Source of the DNA: Papaver somniferum
Taxonomy: Eukaryota > Streptophyta > Magnoliopsida > Ranunculales > Papaveraceae
Length of the DNA: 64,000 bases
Assembly: GCF_003573695.1 (NCBI RefSeq)
Contig: NC_039362.1
Coordinates: 199,941,215-200,005,214, forward strand
Direction: 5' to 3'
The position numbers were made by a program, and so were the translations under genes. Positions 22,101 through 33,628 of the stretch are shown piece after piece; within the stretch, counting starts at the first letter, position 1, and every line of letters starts with the position of its first letter. A model generated the notes under the pieces. That model had not been told where the DNA came from. It saw only the letters and a list, made by a program, of their open reading frames with translations, and ran no database searches.

Positions 22101-22135
22101 GAAAACTGTTTTGAAAAACACTACCAAACAGGCCC
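22101..22135 (-). repeat. Right terminal inverted repeat of PIF/Harbinger
   Basis: The reverse complement begins GGGCCTGTTTGGTAGTGTTT and is identical to the left end over 35 nt. The target duplication TTA follows at 22136-22138. Confidence 0.92.
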
Positions 22136-22462
22136 TTAATTTGTGTTATTCTTACAGGAAAGAATTGACTCATCACAACACTTTCCTTGTCTGAAGGTTG
22201 GATATTTAAAACCAGTAACATGAGAAACAAGTTTGATTCGTTCATTAGACATCTAGACAAGAATGTTATGAAGTTTCTCATTCCATTAATGAAAACGACA
22301 TCTCCTTTCAAGATGACCTTTGTTTCCGCAATAATAACAACTAAAAGGAATGCTATTAATTATTCTCATATGAGTTGTCTTTGGAGGTTAACTACCCTTG
22401 GTTATTTAAACTTCTGTTGTTGCAGGTATTTTTTCACTTTTGCCATCTGTGAAATTTTTCTG

Positions 22463-23194
22463 CTAGAAATTTCTATTAGTACAAACAAAATCAATCTTAC
22501 ACTTGCTTGGAGCGTCTATTCCTTCATAGACAAAACCTCGTGTATCACGATGTTTCTTACAATCTCCTAGCATAGTGGATAATTTTGTTGAGCTAACATT
22601 AAACTTTTTCAAGTTTTCTTCGAGCAGCTTGACCTTGTTATGAGCAGCAGTTAGGTCAGGCCTCCAATTATTTTTCTCGACAGAGAAAAATGTTTTTTCT
22701 GTCATTAAAACAACTTTGTTGAGAGCTACATCTTGCTTCATATTTTGCAAGTTCTCTTTCAACACAAAGAGATTTCGACAAAGACTTTCACATTCAGAAT
22801 TCTTTGAACGCACATATTCTTCACGATATTTGAGAAGTGATTGTAAGTGATTATATCCACAATCGTAGACCTTAAAGAGTTTCCACATTTTCTTGTTTTC
22901 TAGACAAAGAGGATTCAGAAACTCAGTCAAGCAAGATATTTACTTCTTTTTCTTTATGAGATGGTCAAAAACCTTGATATATTGTGAGACTTCCTCATCA
23001 ACATCTTGTACATCATCTGAATCACTTTCATCTGATAGATCATCCAACTGTTCATCTAGGCGTGTTTCCCAGTTATACACAGTTTCAGACAATTGAGAAT
23101 ACGTGAAAGATTTCTCAGGAGAAACAAAGCTTTGAACCAAGTCATAACATTTCTGAACTGGTGATGCGTTGTTTTAGATAGCACAACTGTCCAT
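22463..23194 (-). pseudogene. Shortened Copia gag of family B, unit interrupted by PIF
   Basis: The minus-strand gag begins at the ATG at 23194 (MDSCAI, then a stop). It continues VQSFVSPEKSFTYSQLSETV, an acidic run DLSDESDSDD, and after further breaks a helical stretch ending SSTKLSTMLGDCKKHRDTRG. The phrase STKL.xMLG...GY followed by a basic cysteine region is typical of the C-terminal half of SIRE-type Copia Gag. The N-terminal capsid domain is absent: the ATG lies only about 50 nt after the primer site. The zinc-knuckle part lies further left, next to the PIF insertion. At least one stop and one frame change break it. Confidence 0.6.
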
Positions 23195-23245
23195 AGAGTA
23201 AGATTGCTACAAACAGAATCTTAAGAGTACTTAGCTTGTTTGACT

Positions 23246-23257
23246 GCTCTGATACCA
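23246..23257 (-). promoter_or_regulatory. Primer-binding site of family B unit
   Basis: GCTCTGATACCA is the reverse of TGGTATCAGAGC, the site for the initiator tRNA-Met used by most plant Copia elements. It lies two bases from the LTR end at 23260. The same site is at 46762-46773. In the rightmost unit (56922-56935) it carries a two-base insertion, GATGTACCA. Confidence 0.8.
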
Positions 23258-23259
23258 AT

Positions 23260-24929
23260 TGAAAAAGCGGGGGTCTAACAACCACACCCAATATTTTGTT
23301 CGGCAATCTGTATGGATTAACTCCAATATAATTCCAAGATAATCAACTACACATTCAGACTCAATCAAGGAAAAATATCCAAGTCTTATATCTCAATTTC
23401 TCAATACAAACTTCAATCGAACAAATAGAGATCTCCGAGCCTAATTGATATGAGAAATAACTTCAACGGTACCAAAAACCAATGTTCAAGTGTCAATCAA
23501 TTTCAATCAGCTACCAAAGGTCGAATTTACCAATTGATTAAACTACGCACAACCTGTAATATTTTAATTATATAAATAAATATAAAGCGGAAAAGAAATA
23601 ACACAGACACCAGAAGTTTTGTTAACGACGAAACTGCAAATGTAGAAAAATCACGGGGCATAGTCCAGATTTGAACACCACACGGTATTAAGCCGCTACA
23701 GACACTAGCCCACTACAAGTTAACTTCAGACTGGAATGTAGTTGACCCATAAGCAAGTCTCACATTGATTAAGGTATAGTCACATTCCTTACGTCTCTGA
23801 ATTTCAACAGGGTTCTACGCACTTAATTCCCTTAGCTGATCTCACCCACAACTATGAGTTGTTACGACCCAAAGTCGAACACTTTATAAACAAATCTGCC
23901 TCCCACAGAAAGTCTATATTGATAGATAAATCTGTCTTTTGATAAATCAAGGTGAACAGTAACCAATTGATAATCCGGTCTTATATTCTCGAAGAACGTC
24001 CTAGGAATATCAATCACCTCACAATAACTTAATTATATGGTAGTAGAAGAAGTTATTATAGAATCACAAAGAATGAAACGAAGAGCGTTATGATTACTTT
24101 TTATATCTTACCTATGGGCGAGCAAATCTTAGAGACGATAATACTCAATACGATAGAACAAGTAAGGTCAAAATACGCAACTATAGATGAGATAGTGGGT
24201 CTGGCTTCAGAATCCCAATGAAGTCTTCAAGTCATTAACCTATAATGGTTTTAGGAAAAACCTAGGTTAAAGGAGAATCGACTCTAGTCGCAACTAGTAT
24301 CACACAAAAGTGTGGGGATTAGGTTTTCCAGTTGCTACAGTTATCCCTTATATAGTCTTTAAAATCAGGGTTTGATAGCTTAGAAACAAAGCAATCAATA
24401 TTCACCATTAGATGAAAATCTGATTTAAGATTCAAGCTATGTTTGCTTAAAACCAAAGCAATATCTTTCCACCGTTATATGGTCTTAGCTTGTTAAACAC
24501 AAATGAAATATACCTTCATTTAGATATGGGTAACCGTACCTAAACGTGTATCTTGAGTTTTCTCAACAATTGTTAATCGAAGTTATACATATGAAAACTT
24601 TGTATTAACCACATTCATCTAACACTTATATCAAATGATAATCAAATGAATCTAAATGTGTTACTCAAAGAGTTGTTCAATTGCTTATATTCTCATATAA
24701 GTATACAAGACACAATTGTAGCAAAATCGGATTTGATTCATGGGAATAAATTCATGAACATCTAGCCACGGTTTGCAAAGATTGCATTCCTTAATTTATA
24801 AATATATTTTTCCATGAGTATGAAATCATACTTAACAGATTTTAGAAATTAACAAACTAAGTTTGCAAACGGGTACGCAAACTTAAGTTCCGGAATTTTG
24901 GTCTTGTCCGACAATTCTCAAACCGGTAA
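23260..24929 (-). repeat. Shared LTR of family B, left part (interrupted)
   Basis: The reversed LTR starts TGAAAAAGCGGGGGTCTAAC and runs to CAAACCGGTAA, where the family A element is inserted. It resumes after 33628. The two parts together give about 2.5 kb, as in the uninterrupted LTR at 56939-59460. This LTR serves as 5' LTR of the unit to its left and as 3' LTR of the unit to its right. Confidence 0.85.
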
Positions 24930-27339
24930 CGAAAAATCGTGGGTCTAACAACACCACCCAATATTTCGATTAGCAATATGTATGGACTAACTCCGAAATA
25001 CTTTGCTAGAGAATCAACTAGACAGTCAGACTCAATCTAGACACAACTATCTCAAGGAGTTAATATCTCTCTCTTGATTTGATTTCTACTCAAGCTAAAA
25101 TCAATAGCGAGTCTTTATCAAATACAACGAATAACTTGGACGGTACCAAAGACCAATGTCCAAGGATCAATAAATATCAATCAACAACCAAAGGTTGGAT
25201 TTCCAATTGATGATCACGAACGCACTACCTATATTATTTCAATTATATAAAATATAATGCGGAAAAGAAATAACACAGACACCAGAAATTTTGTTAACGA
25301 GGAAAACGCAAATGCAAAAAAACCCCGGGACCTAGTACAGATTGAATACACATTGTATTAAGCCGCTACAGACACTAGCCTACTGCAAACTAACTTGGGA
25401 CTGATCTATAGTTGAACCCTTACCAATATCCCACTGATACAAGGTATAGTTATACTCCTACGCCGCTGATCCCAGCGGGACACTGCGTGCTTGATTACCT
25501 TAGCTGATCTCACCCACAACTAAGAGTTGCTGCAACCCAAAATCACAGACTTGATAATAAACGAATCTGTCTCACACAAAAAAGTCTATAAAAAGTATAA
25601 ATCTGTCTCCCATAGATAAATCCTAGGTTTTGTTCCGTCTTAAGATATGAAAACAAGGTGAACAGGAACCAGTTGATAATCCGGTCTTATATTCCCGAAG
25701 AACAGCCTAGATTAATCAATCACCTCTCTACAATCCTTCCTGACTACACAAGCGGATTATCGAGGAATCACAAACAGTGAGACGAAGATGTTTGTGACTT
25801 CTTTATCTTGCATATAGGAAAACTCTCACGATCTCAAGTCAATCAATCGATTGTACTCGTACGATAGAAGATGCAAGATCAGATCACACAACTACGATAA
25901 AAGTAGTATCGGTATGGCTTCACAATCCCAATGAAGTCTTTAAGTCGTTAACCCGATTTTATAGAAGAAAATAAAGGGTTAATGGAGATCGACTCTAGCG
26001 AGCGCACTAGTATCACACAGACGTGTGGGGATTAATTTTTGCTCTAGTTAGATGTCTCCTATATATATCCTTTCAAATCAGGGTTTTGCCTTAGGAACAA
26101 AGAAAACTCTATCCACCGTTATATGAAAACTTGATTTAGATTCAAGCTAATATCTTTCAACCGTTAGATCGAAAGACATAGCTTGTCACACACACTTGGG
26201 TACACGTTTACTGGGTTTTAGAAAACCATGCCCAAACGAGTACACGTATGTTGGTTCAACATGATAACCCAAAAGGTCAACCATATGAGCATCTCATATT
26301 AATCATGTTATTCTTCATCATAACTAGTTCAATTGACTCAAATGAACTAGTTAAGAGTTGTTCAATTGGTATGAGATCTTATGTAACTACACAAGACACA
26401 ACTGAAGCCAAGATGATTCGATTCGATTAGAATCGGCTCATGAACATTATAGCCACGGTTTGCATAAATCATTTCTTAGTAATTAATGTTTCATGTTCAG
26501 AGCACATCTTTAGATCATAACCTCTTAAGCTCACAAACAAGTTTGCGGACTTAAGTTAATCGGTTGAGTTTTCCAAACCCAGCAGAAATTCTCGGGTCGA
26601 GAACTTTCGCCATTTCGCGAACTTAGTACACAAACGAGTTTTGGAAATCCCAGCAGAAATTCTCGGTCGATAACTTCCGTCAGTTCGCGAACTGAGTCTG
26701 CGGACTGGGTTCGCGGACTTGGCAAGCCAATTCCACAATCCTACCGATTTCTCTTGATCAACAAAGTTCGAAAACTTCGGTTCAAGGAATACATGGTTAT
26801 ATAATCTAAACTCTCGTTTCAATCATTGAAACATTCTCAGAGGGCGATATTCAGTCATGAAGAACAACAGACCTTTCTCGTCATAGAAATTTCCAAAGTG
26901 ATTGAAACTTTCATGACTTTCGTCACTAGGTGAAGATAAACCTGATCAAAGAGAAACGCTTTACCAACACATGATTTCGAGTAAAAGATAAGCAATGAAT
27001 ACTCAACTCGAAATATCAAGTGTATATGATCTAGTCCATATAGCATACAACTTTTGTATCATAAGAAGTAGGAGAAGGATAGTTAGACTTTTGAGTGATA
27101 GATAAGTTCAAGTCTTCACATACCTTTTTGTTGATGAAGTTCCACGGTTCCTTGGTGTAGATCTTCGTCGTTGTCGTTGAATCACCGTGAAGTCCTTGAG
27201 CTCAACTACACTTTTCCTATCCTAGTCTGAGACTTAGCTAATAGGCTAGAAATCAAGACTTTATAGTTTTGATCACTAACATTGACAAACATGCTTGATA
27301 TAGCAACACATGCGAGGTTGACCGAGCTATGCTCTAACA
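24930..27339 (-). repeat. 3' LTR of family A Copia (2410 bp)
   Basis: The reversed LTR has a degraded end (CGAAAAATCGTGGG in place of TGAAAAAGCGGGGG) and finishes TGCTCTAACA. Around 26535-26710 it carries tandem units with the 12-bp palindrome AGTTCGCGAACT (26682-26693). Confidence 0.85.
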
Positions 27340-29226
27340 ATCTCCCCCTTTTTCAATTTTAGTGACAAAACTATTAATACATATGGAATACAAAAAATAT
27401 AAACTTTAGTGGCTCCTATTCCATAGTCCAATCTTCAACTTTCCTTGAAATCTTTGTCCTTCCAAGTACTCCAATGATCCCAATGGTTGTAAGTTTAGTA
27501 TCACCGTTGTGGAAGATCCGTAGCTATAACAATGAGAGAAATCGAGATTCTCGATCATTATTATACAGTGTCATAGTATTATTATGAACATCAAAGTCCA
27601 ATTGCATCACGACTTTAACAATAATACTATGGTGATATGTATCACTCCCCCTTAGTCAATACTCCATCTCGATCATGGAAACCACTCCCCCTTACACAAT
27701 GATCCGAAAACCATATGTATTTGTAGTGTGACCTACAATATTTCTCCCCCTTTTTGTCAATAAAATTGGCAAAGGTACAAGAATGGTTCATAATGAAATT
27801 TCCACAAGAGACATTTCATGTCCAAAAGAAAGACAACATATCATCTTAATTTAGATGCAATCTTATAGCCGAAGCTATCAGCATTCATCAAGGAGTTTTA
27901 AGACGCAATATAATCCCTTTAAAATTCCACAGCCGCACTCCACGCAAGATATTACCATCAAGCACAAGTTCAAAAGAACTCTCCCCCATTTGATGTCATT
28001 CCCAAAGGAATAACAAGAGCGACCTTAATTTCGAAAGAAAAGAAGGATTTTTATTTGGACACCAAAAACCAAGTGAATGATTTTTTATATCCAAAACTCA
28101 ACCAAAATACTCACAAGTAAACTCATGAATATTCTAATTGGAATACGCAATTAATCAAAACCACAAAAGTGATCAATTTAATTGAAAGTGCTCAACATAA
28201 GTAAACTCACGGAGCAACATGCTACGACTAAGTTAATCATATGGAGGTGACTAACTTAACTGTTCAAGGACTCAACATAAGGAAAACCTTACGGAATACG
28301 TGACTACAATAACCAATAAAACATGATAGTGTAGCCGTTCATATACTCAACACAAGATCTTGTGGAAAATATGAAAACTCAACTAGATTAAATACAAGAG
28401 AACCTATAATTAATCAAATTGGAATACAAACAACCAAACTAATCACCGGATTAATCAATTTAATTATTTTGGTCTCACATAAGAGGACTTATGGAACCCC
28501 GACTAAGTTCATCATAGAGTATGACAACCTTAACCGTACATGTACTTGGCATAAGAAAGAAACTTATGGAGTACAAACTAAATAACCAAAATAGTTGATT
28601 AATTTAGTTTCTAATGCTCGACATATAGCATCTCATGGACCAACCAACCAAATCAATAAGAAGTCGACTTAGTTGTAAGGTGCTTAACATAAGACACACA
28701 ATGGAGTCTTCACGGTAAAACATAGCAAGATGGATCAATGAATATCAATACTGTGGATAACATACAAGGATCTATTATATCTTTGCATCATTATATTCAT
28801 AACAACATAATAGACTTTATCCTTGTCAAACAAAATATTTGATCCTATTTTCCATCAAACACATGATTGCATAGGCATAACTTTTGTATATGTCAAAAGT
28901 CCATTCGTCCTTTCATCAATACGAATACCAATTCATGGACGGCTTTACTTTTGACAAAATATGGTACCTTCAAGTTAACGGACGCAAACAATACATATCC
29001 CATAAAAATATTGCAATATAACAAACCATGAAAATACTGCAATAATAATCATCCTCCAAATATTTTTAGAATTTAAAACAATAAACCTAAAAAATTACAT
29101 AAGAAGATGAAAACAAAAATAATTATGTGTAGTCACAATCATCGCTATTCAAAGCAGTAGTTATTCTTCCAACTAATCCGAAAAGAAGACTTACTAGGCA
29201 ACAAAAACTTAGTTTTCCTTGATGAT
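27340..29226 (-). other. Family A 3' non-coding region with polypurine tracts and hairpin series
   Basis: The polypurine series (reversed CTCCCCCTT) lies at 27341-27352, about 27645, 27686 and 27745. From 28190 to 28704 about seven units of 65-120 bp each carry a short inverted repeat of the CATAAG...CTTATG type, listed separately. No open frame of interest was seen. Confidence 0.6.
28196..28703 (-). repeat. Series of about seven hairpin units in family A
   Basis: Hairpins lie at 28196-28211, 28276-28293, 28351-28364, 28478-28493, 28550-28568, 28622-28637 and 28688-28703. Each follows CTCAA-like sequence and is followed by GGA. Stems are CATAAG/CTTATG in units 4 and 5 and CACAAG/CTTGTG in unit 3. 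On the transcript (minus) strand, units 1 and 2 pair through G-U: CGTGAG/CTTATG and CGTAAGG/CCTTATG. Unit 6 needs one bulge and unit 7 is weak. Loops differ (AGGA, AAAGAAA, AAAA, TAAA). Units 1-3 and 4-6 also resemble each other pairwise in the spacers. Confidence 0.6.
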
Positions 29227-30390
29227 TTAATACCTCTGAAGTGGTCCATCAAAGTAGGTGTCACTGATATCCTTGACCCTGTTGACCGTAGAGACACCAT
29301 GTTCAAAAGTTAGAACGTTGACTTTTCGATCAATAGTGTGAGCATAATGACGAGCCTTTGCACAGTCAAGGATAACTTTCTTCTGATTTCTGATCAAGAT
29401 ATTCTGAGTACCAAGTATTTTCGCCTGTCCATCAATAAGATGGTTTATCTGCAATTGAAGGTTAGCCAGTTCGTTCTTAAATTCATTCTGAACACGAATC
29501 AGATCCTTGACAGATTCACCAATCCAAGTGTTATACTCTTTTCTTTCAAGCATCTTCTTCCGTATAAACTCTTGACCAGAATCACATCCTTTGAGATCAT
29601 CCTCAACCATAGGGTTAACTTATTCTTTGGGAACAGTTTCCATAGAGCTCCTTTCTGAAGAAAAAAATGAACCACATATAAGATTTATATATGTTCGTGA
29701 ATACCCTGGCTAGAAAACCTAAATTTCCTTGAGGAGATACGGGCATTCGTGGGCTGACAAAACAAATGGACCTAAAGAGAGATATTGTGCAGCATCCAAA
29801 ACGTTCACATCAAAAGATCAAAGTGACAAAAATAAAAAGAGACTAGAGAAGATCATTACAACAAGAGATGTACAATCTAGAGAAAATATAGCACAATACT
29901 TGAGCATCTCTCAAATCCTCATCCTTGTATCTCTCAAGTTAGACACAAGGATAGACCATTCTGCTGTTAGGTAGCAGAGGGAGACATAGTCTCACCACAG
30001 GTTCTGAGAGAGTAGCTGTAATTTCCTCTAGGATACCTTTTCTCAGCACTTCTTGTCCTTTCACTGCAGCTTCCAGGAGAGAGGGTGTGTCTCGCAGTCC
30101 TTCTGGGAATCACAGGAGAGAAACCTTTCTGATAACAAAGTCTAGGACCTCTAGACATAGGTTCTAGGGGATTTTCCAAAATTCGTCTCCACACACTAGA
30201 CTTGGATTTATAATGATAAATTCTTATAAGCACAGGACATACTTTCATTGGTAACACGAGAATTTACAAATGTCCTGTGATGATTTCTAGGAGAGAGATC
30301 ATTTTTATAAGATGCCCGGTTTCCTGTGAAAGGGACCTTCACTGTAGTAGTGGTCCGACTATTTACTCCAATGACAGTAAAAAGAAGCAA
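29227..30390 (-). pseudogene. Family A coding remnants downstream of gag
   Basis: Three broken minus-strand frames lie here: 30390-30208, 30257-29967 (arginine/proline-rich, ending GETMSPSAT) and 29610-29227. The last reads MVEDDLKGCDSGQEFIRKKM followed by a long helical stretch (KNELANLQLQINHLIDGQAK). They lie where gag C-terminus and protease should be. No catalytic motif (DSG or DTG) is seen. The helical frame may be an element-specific protein or a decayed pol remnant. I do not recognise it. Confidence 0.35.
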
Positions 30391-30447
30391 CTTGTGAAGT
30401 TTAGAAACACGTTTCTTTCTAGCAAAATAATGGATATCATAGTGATT

Positions 30448-31134
30448 TTATTTTCCACAGAAGGTACATATTCGTGGAGGAGAAGTAACAACATGCACTT
30501 GTTTAAACTTCATAGTCACCGGAGAAGATTGTAAGTTATGAAAACTTTTCTTGACACAATCTTCATCTGGAGAAACTTTCATTTTGTACAGTAACTCATT
30601 AGTTTGTGCAGAAGAATATTTCTTTAAAACAGAGTTTTCCTTTTCCAAGGATCTGCACTGTCCATGGTCTAAGACAAGCGATGCTTCAAGTTTTTCCTTC
30701 TCAACACGAAGTCTGTCTAGATCAGATGAATGCGTCTTGATCAAACAATTTTCTCTAATTGAGCCTTTTTTGACCAGGTTTTCAAGATCACAAATCTTTT
30801 CACGTTGTATATTGTTTTCTTGAAGAAGTTTCTCAATTTCCTTAGAGAATGACCCTATAATGTTGTAGAGTACTTGTTCACGATCAATAGACTTTTAAAA
30901 TTCATCAATGAGTTTACCATGATCATGTGGATCAATACACTCAGTAGAATTTTTTGAAATTCTGGTGAGCTCCATTTCAGCATTAGCCATTATAACCAAT
31001 GTCTCATTGGAGGAAGAATGATTCATACAAGATGAGACATTCTTCTTACCTCGGGATTCAGAAGAATCATCTAAGGAGTAACCCTTTGAGGTATTTCCGA
31101 GACACTTGACAAAGTTGACAGCTTTAGGAGGCAT
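30448..31134 (-). pseudogene. Gag-like coiled-coil protein of family A
   Basis: The frame begins at the ATG at 31134 (MPPKAVNFVKCLGNTSKGYS), about 80 nt after the primer site, and runs in one frame to 30448 with one internal stop (30895-30897). Residues about 130-190 are strongly heptad-like (LDRLRVEKEKLEASLVLDHG, then SLEKENSVLKKYSS). The end ICTFCGK is the start of a zinc knuckle cut by a stop. It corresponds to the C-terminal half of SIRE-type Gag; the capsid core is missing, as in family B. Its role could be RNA or capsid binding in trans. Confidence 0.5.
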
Positions 31135-31213
31135 TTTGGTATGCGTATGAGATTCTGTCCACAGAGTCAGATCGCTACAAACACAGACTGATGAGGTCTT
31201 AGTGTGTTTGCCT

Positions 31214-31225
31214 GCTCTGATACCA
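31214..31225 (-). promoter_or_regulatory. Primer-binding site of family A
   Basis: GCTCTGATACCA, the reverse of TGGTATCAGAGC (initiator tRNA-Met), two bases from the 5' LTR. Confidence 0.85.
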
Positions 31226-31227
31226 AT

Positions 31228-33628
31228 TGAATAAGTGGGGGTCTAACAACACCACCCAATATTTCGATTAGCAATCTGTATATACTAACTCCGAAATACT
31301 TTGCTAGAGAATCAACTAGACAATCAGACTCAATCTAGATAAAAGAATCTCAAGGAGTTAATCTCTCTCTCTTGATTTGATTTCTACTCAAGCTAAAATC
31401 AATAGCGAGTCTTTATCAAATACAAGGAATAACTTAGACGGTACCAAAGACCAATGTCTAAGGATCAATCAATATCAATCAACAACCAAAGGTTGGATTT
31501 CCAATTGATGATCACGAACGCACTACCTGTATTATTTCAATTATATAAAATATAACGCGGAAAATAAATAACACAGACACCAGAAATTTTGTTAACGAGG
31601 AACCGCAAATGCAGAAAAACCCCGGGACCTAGTCCAGATTGAATACACATTGTATTAAGCCGCTACAGACACTAGCCTACTGAAAACTAGCTTCGGACTG
31701 ATCTACAGTTGAACCCCTACCAATCTCCCACTGATACAAGGTACAGTTGTACTCCTACGCCTATGATCCCAGCAGGAAACTGCGTACTTGATACCCTTAG
31801 CTGATCTCACCCACAACTTAGAGTTGCTGCAACCCGAAATCACAGACTTGACAATAAACGAATCTGTCTCACACAGAAAAGTCTATCAAAAGGATAAATT
31901 TGTCTCCCACAGATAAACCCTAGGTTTTGTTCCGTCTTAAGATAGGAAATCAAGGTGAACAGGAACCAATTGATAATCCGATCTTATATTCCCGAATAAC
32001 AGCCTAGATTAATCAATCACCTCTCTACAATCCTTCCTGACTACACAAGCGAATTGTCGAGGAATCACAAACAGTGAGACGGAGATGTTTGTGACTTCTT
32101 TATCTTGCCTATCGGAGAAATCTTACGATCTCAAGACAATCAACCGATTGTACTCGTACGATAGAAGATGAAAGATCAGATCACACAACTACGATAAAAG
32201 TAGTATCAATATGGCTTCACAATCCCACTGAAGTCTTTAAGATGTTAACCCGATTTTAGATAAGAAAATCAAGGGTTAATGGAGATCGACTCTAGCGAGC
32301 GCACTAGTATCACATAGACGTGTGGGGATTAAGTTTTGCTCTATTTAGATGTCTCCTATATATATCCTTTCAAATCAGGGTTTTGCCTTAGGTACAAAGC
32401 AAACTCTATCCATCGTTAGATGAAAACCTGATTTAGATTCAAGCCAATATCTCTCAACCGTTAGATCGAAAGATATAGATTGTCACACACACTTGGGTAC
32501 ACGTTTACTAGGTTTGAGAAAACCATGCCCAAACGAGTACACGTATTTTGGTTCAACATGATAACCCAAAAGGTCAACCATATGAGCATCTCATATTAAT
32601 CATGTTCTTCTTCACCATAACTAGTTCAATTGACTCAAATGAACTAGTTAAGAGTTGTTCAATTACTATGAGATCTTATGTAACTACACAAGACATAATT
32701 GGAGCAAAGATGATTCGATTCGATTCGATTAGAATCGGCTCATGAACATTATAAACACGGTTTGCATAAAGCATTCCTTAATAATTAATGTTTCATGTTC
32801 AGAGCACATCTTTAGATCATAACCTCTTAAGCTCACAAACAAGTTCGCGGACTTAAGTTAATCGGTTGAGTTTTCCATACTCAGTAATAATTCTCGGGTC
32901 GATAACTTCCGCCAGTTCTCGGACTGAGTTCGCGGAATTAGCACACAAACGAGTTTTGGAAATCCTAGTAGAAATTCTCGGTCGAGAACTTTCGTCAGTT
33001 CGCGGACTTGGCAAGCCAATTCCACAATCCTACCGATTTCTCTTGATCAACAAAGTTCAAAAACTTCGGTTCAAGGAATACATGGTTATATAATCTAAAA
33101 TCTCGTTTCAATCATTGGAACATTCTCATAGGGCGATATTCAGTCGTGAAGAACAACAGACCTTTATCGTCAGAGAAATTTCCAAAGTGATTGAAATTTT
33201 CATGACTTTCGTCACTAGGTGAAGATAAACCTGATCAAAGCGAAACGCTTTACCAACACATGATTTCGAGTAAAAGATAAGCAATGAATACTCAGCTCGA
33301 AATATCAAGTGTATATGATCTAGTCTATATAGCATACGACTTTTGTATCATAAGAAGTAGGAGAAGAATAGATAGACTTTCGAGTGATAGATAAGTTCAA
33401 GTCTTCACATACCTTTTTTTTGATGAAGTTCCACGGTTCCTTGGTGTAGATCTTCGTCATTGTCGTTGAATCACCATGAAGTCCTTGATCTCAACTACAC
33501 TTTTCCTATCATAGTCCGAGACTTATCTAATAGGCTAGAAATCAAGCCTTTATAGTTTTGATCACTAACATTGACAAACATGCTTGATATAGCAACGCAT
33601 GCGAGTTTGACCGAGCTATGCTCTAACA
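31228..33628 (-). repeat. 5' LTR of family A Copia (2401 bp)
   Basis: It begins TGAATAAGTGGGGGTCTAAC in reversed order and ends TGCTCTAACA. It has the same length as the LTR at 622-3022. A TATA box on the minus strand lies at about 32349-32359 (CTATATATATCC on the plus strand). Confidence 0.87.

Larger units (their letters stand above)
16805..22135 (+). mobile_element. PIF/Harbinger DNA transposon, apparently complete
   Basis: The outer 35 nt (16805-16839 and 22101-22135) are identical inverted repeats beginning GGGCCTGTTTGGTAGTG. TTA flanks both sides (16802-16804 and 22136-22138), the 3-bp target duplication typical of PIF/Harbinger. The empty site is visible in sister units as AAAAGCCTTTAATTGTG (about 45682 and 55820). 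A second inverted pair lies just inside (GTTTGGTAGCAGTTTTT near 16884 and its partner near 22020). The element carries a DDE transposase, a Myb/SANT-like gene part and a captured host-gene fragment. At 5.3 kb it is of normal size for an autonomous plant member. Confidence 0.93.
24930..33628 (-). mobile_element. Family A SIRE-like Copia, full length, lacking pol
   Basis: Two LTRs (24930-27339 and 31228-33628) enclose 3.9 kb. It is inserted in a family B LTR. The flanks are GGTAA (24925-24929) and TGTAA (33629-33633), a 5-bp target duplication with one change; the empty site reads CCGGTAAGCATAC at about 48444. The primer site lies at 31214-31225 and the polypurine tract at 27341-27352. Inside are a coiled-coil gag-like frame, a few fragments and a long non-coding stretch with repeated hairpins. 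No protease, integrase or reverse transcriptase is recognisable. It must depend on an autonomous relative. Confidence 0.88.

Noticed and set aside
28196..28703. Considered as a CRISPR-like array
   Set aside because: The repeats are short, degenerate inverted repeats with unequal spacers inside a plant retrotransposon. CRISPR does not occur in this setting.
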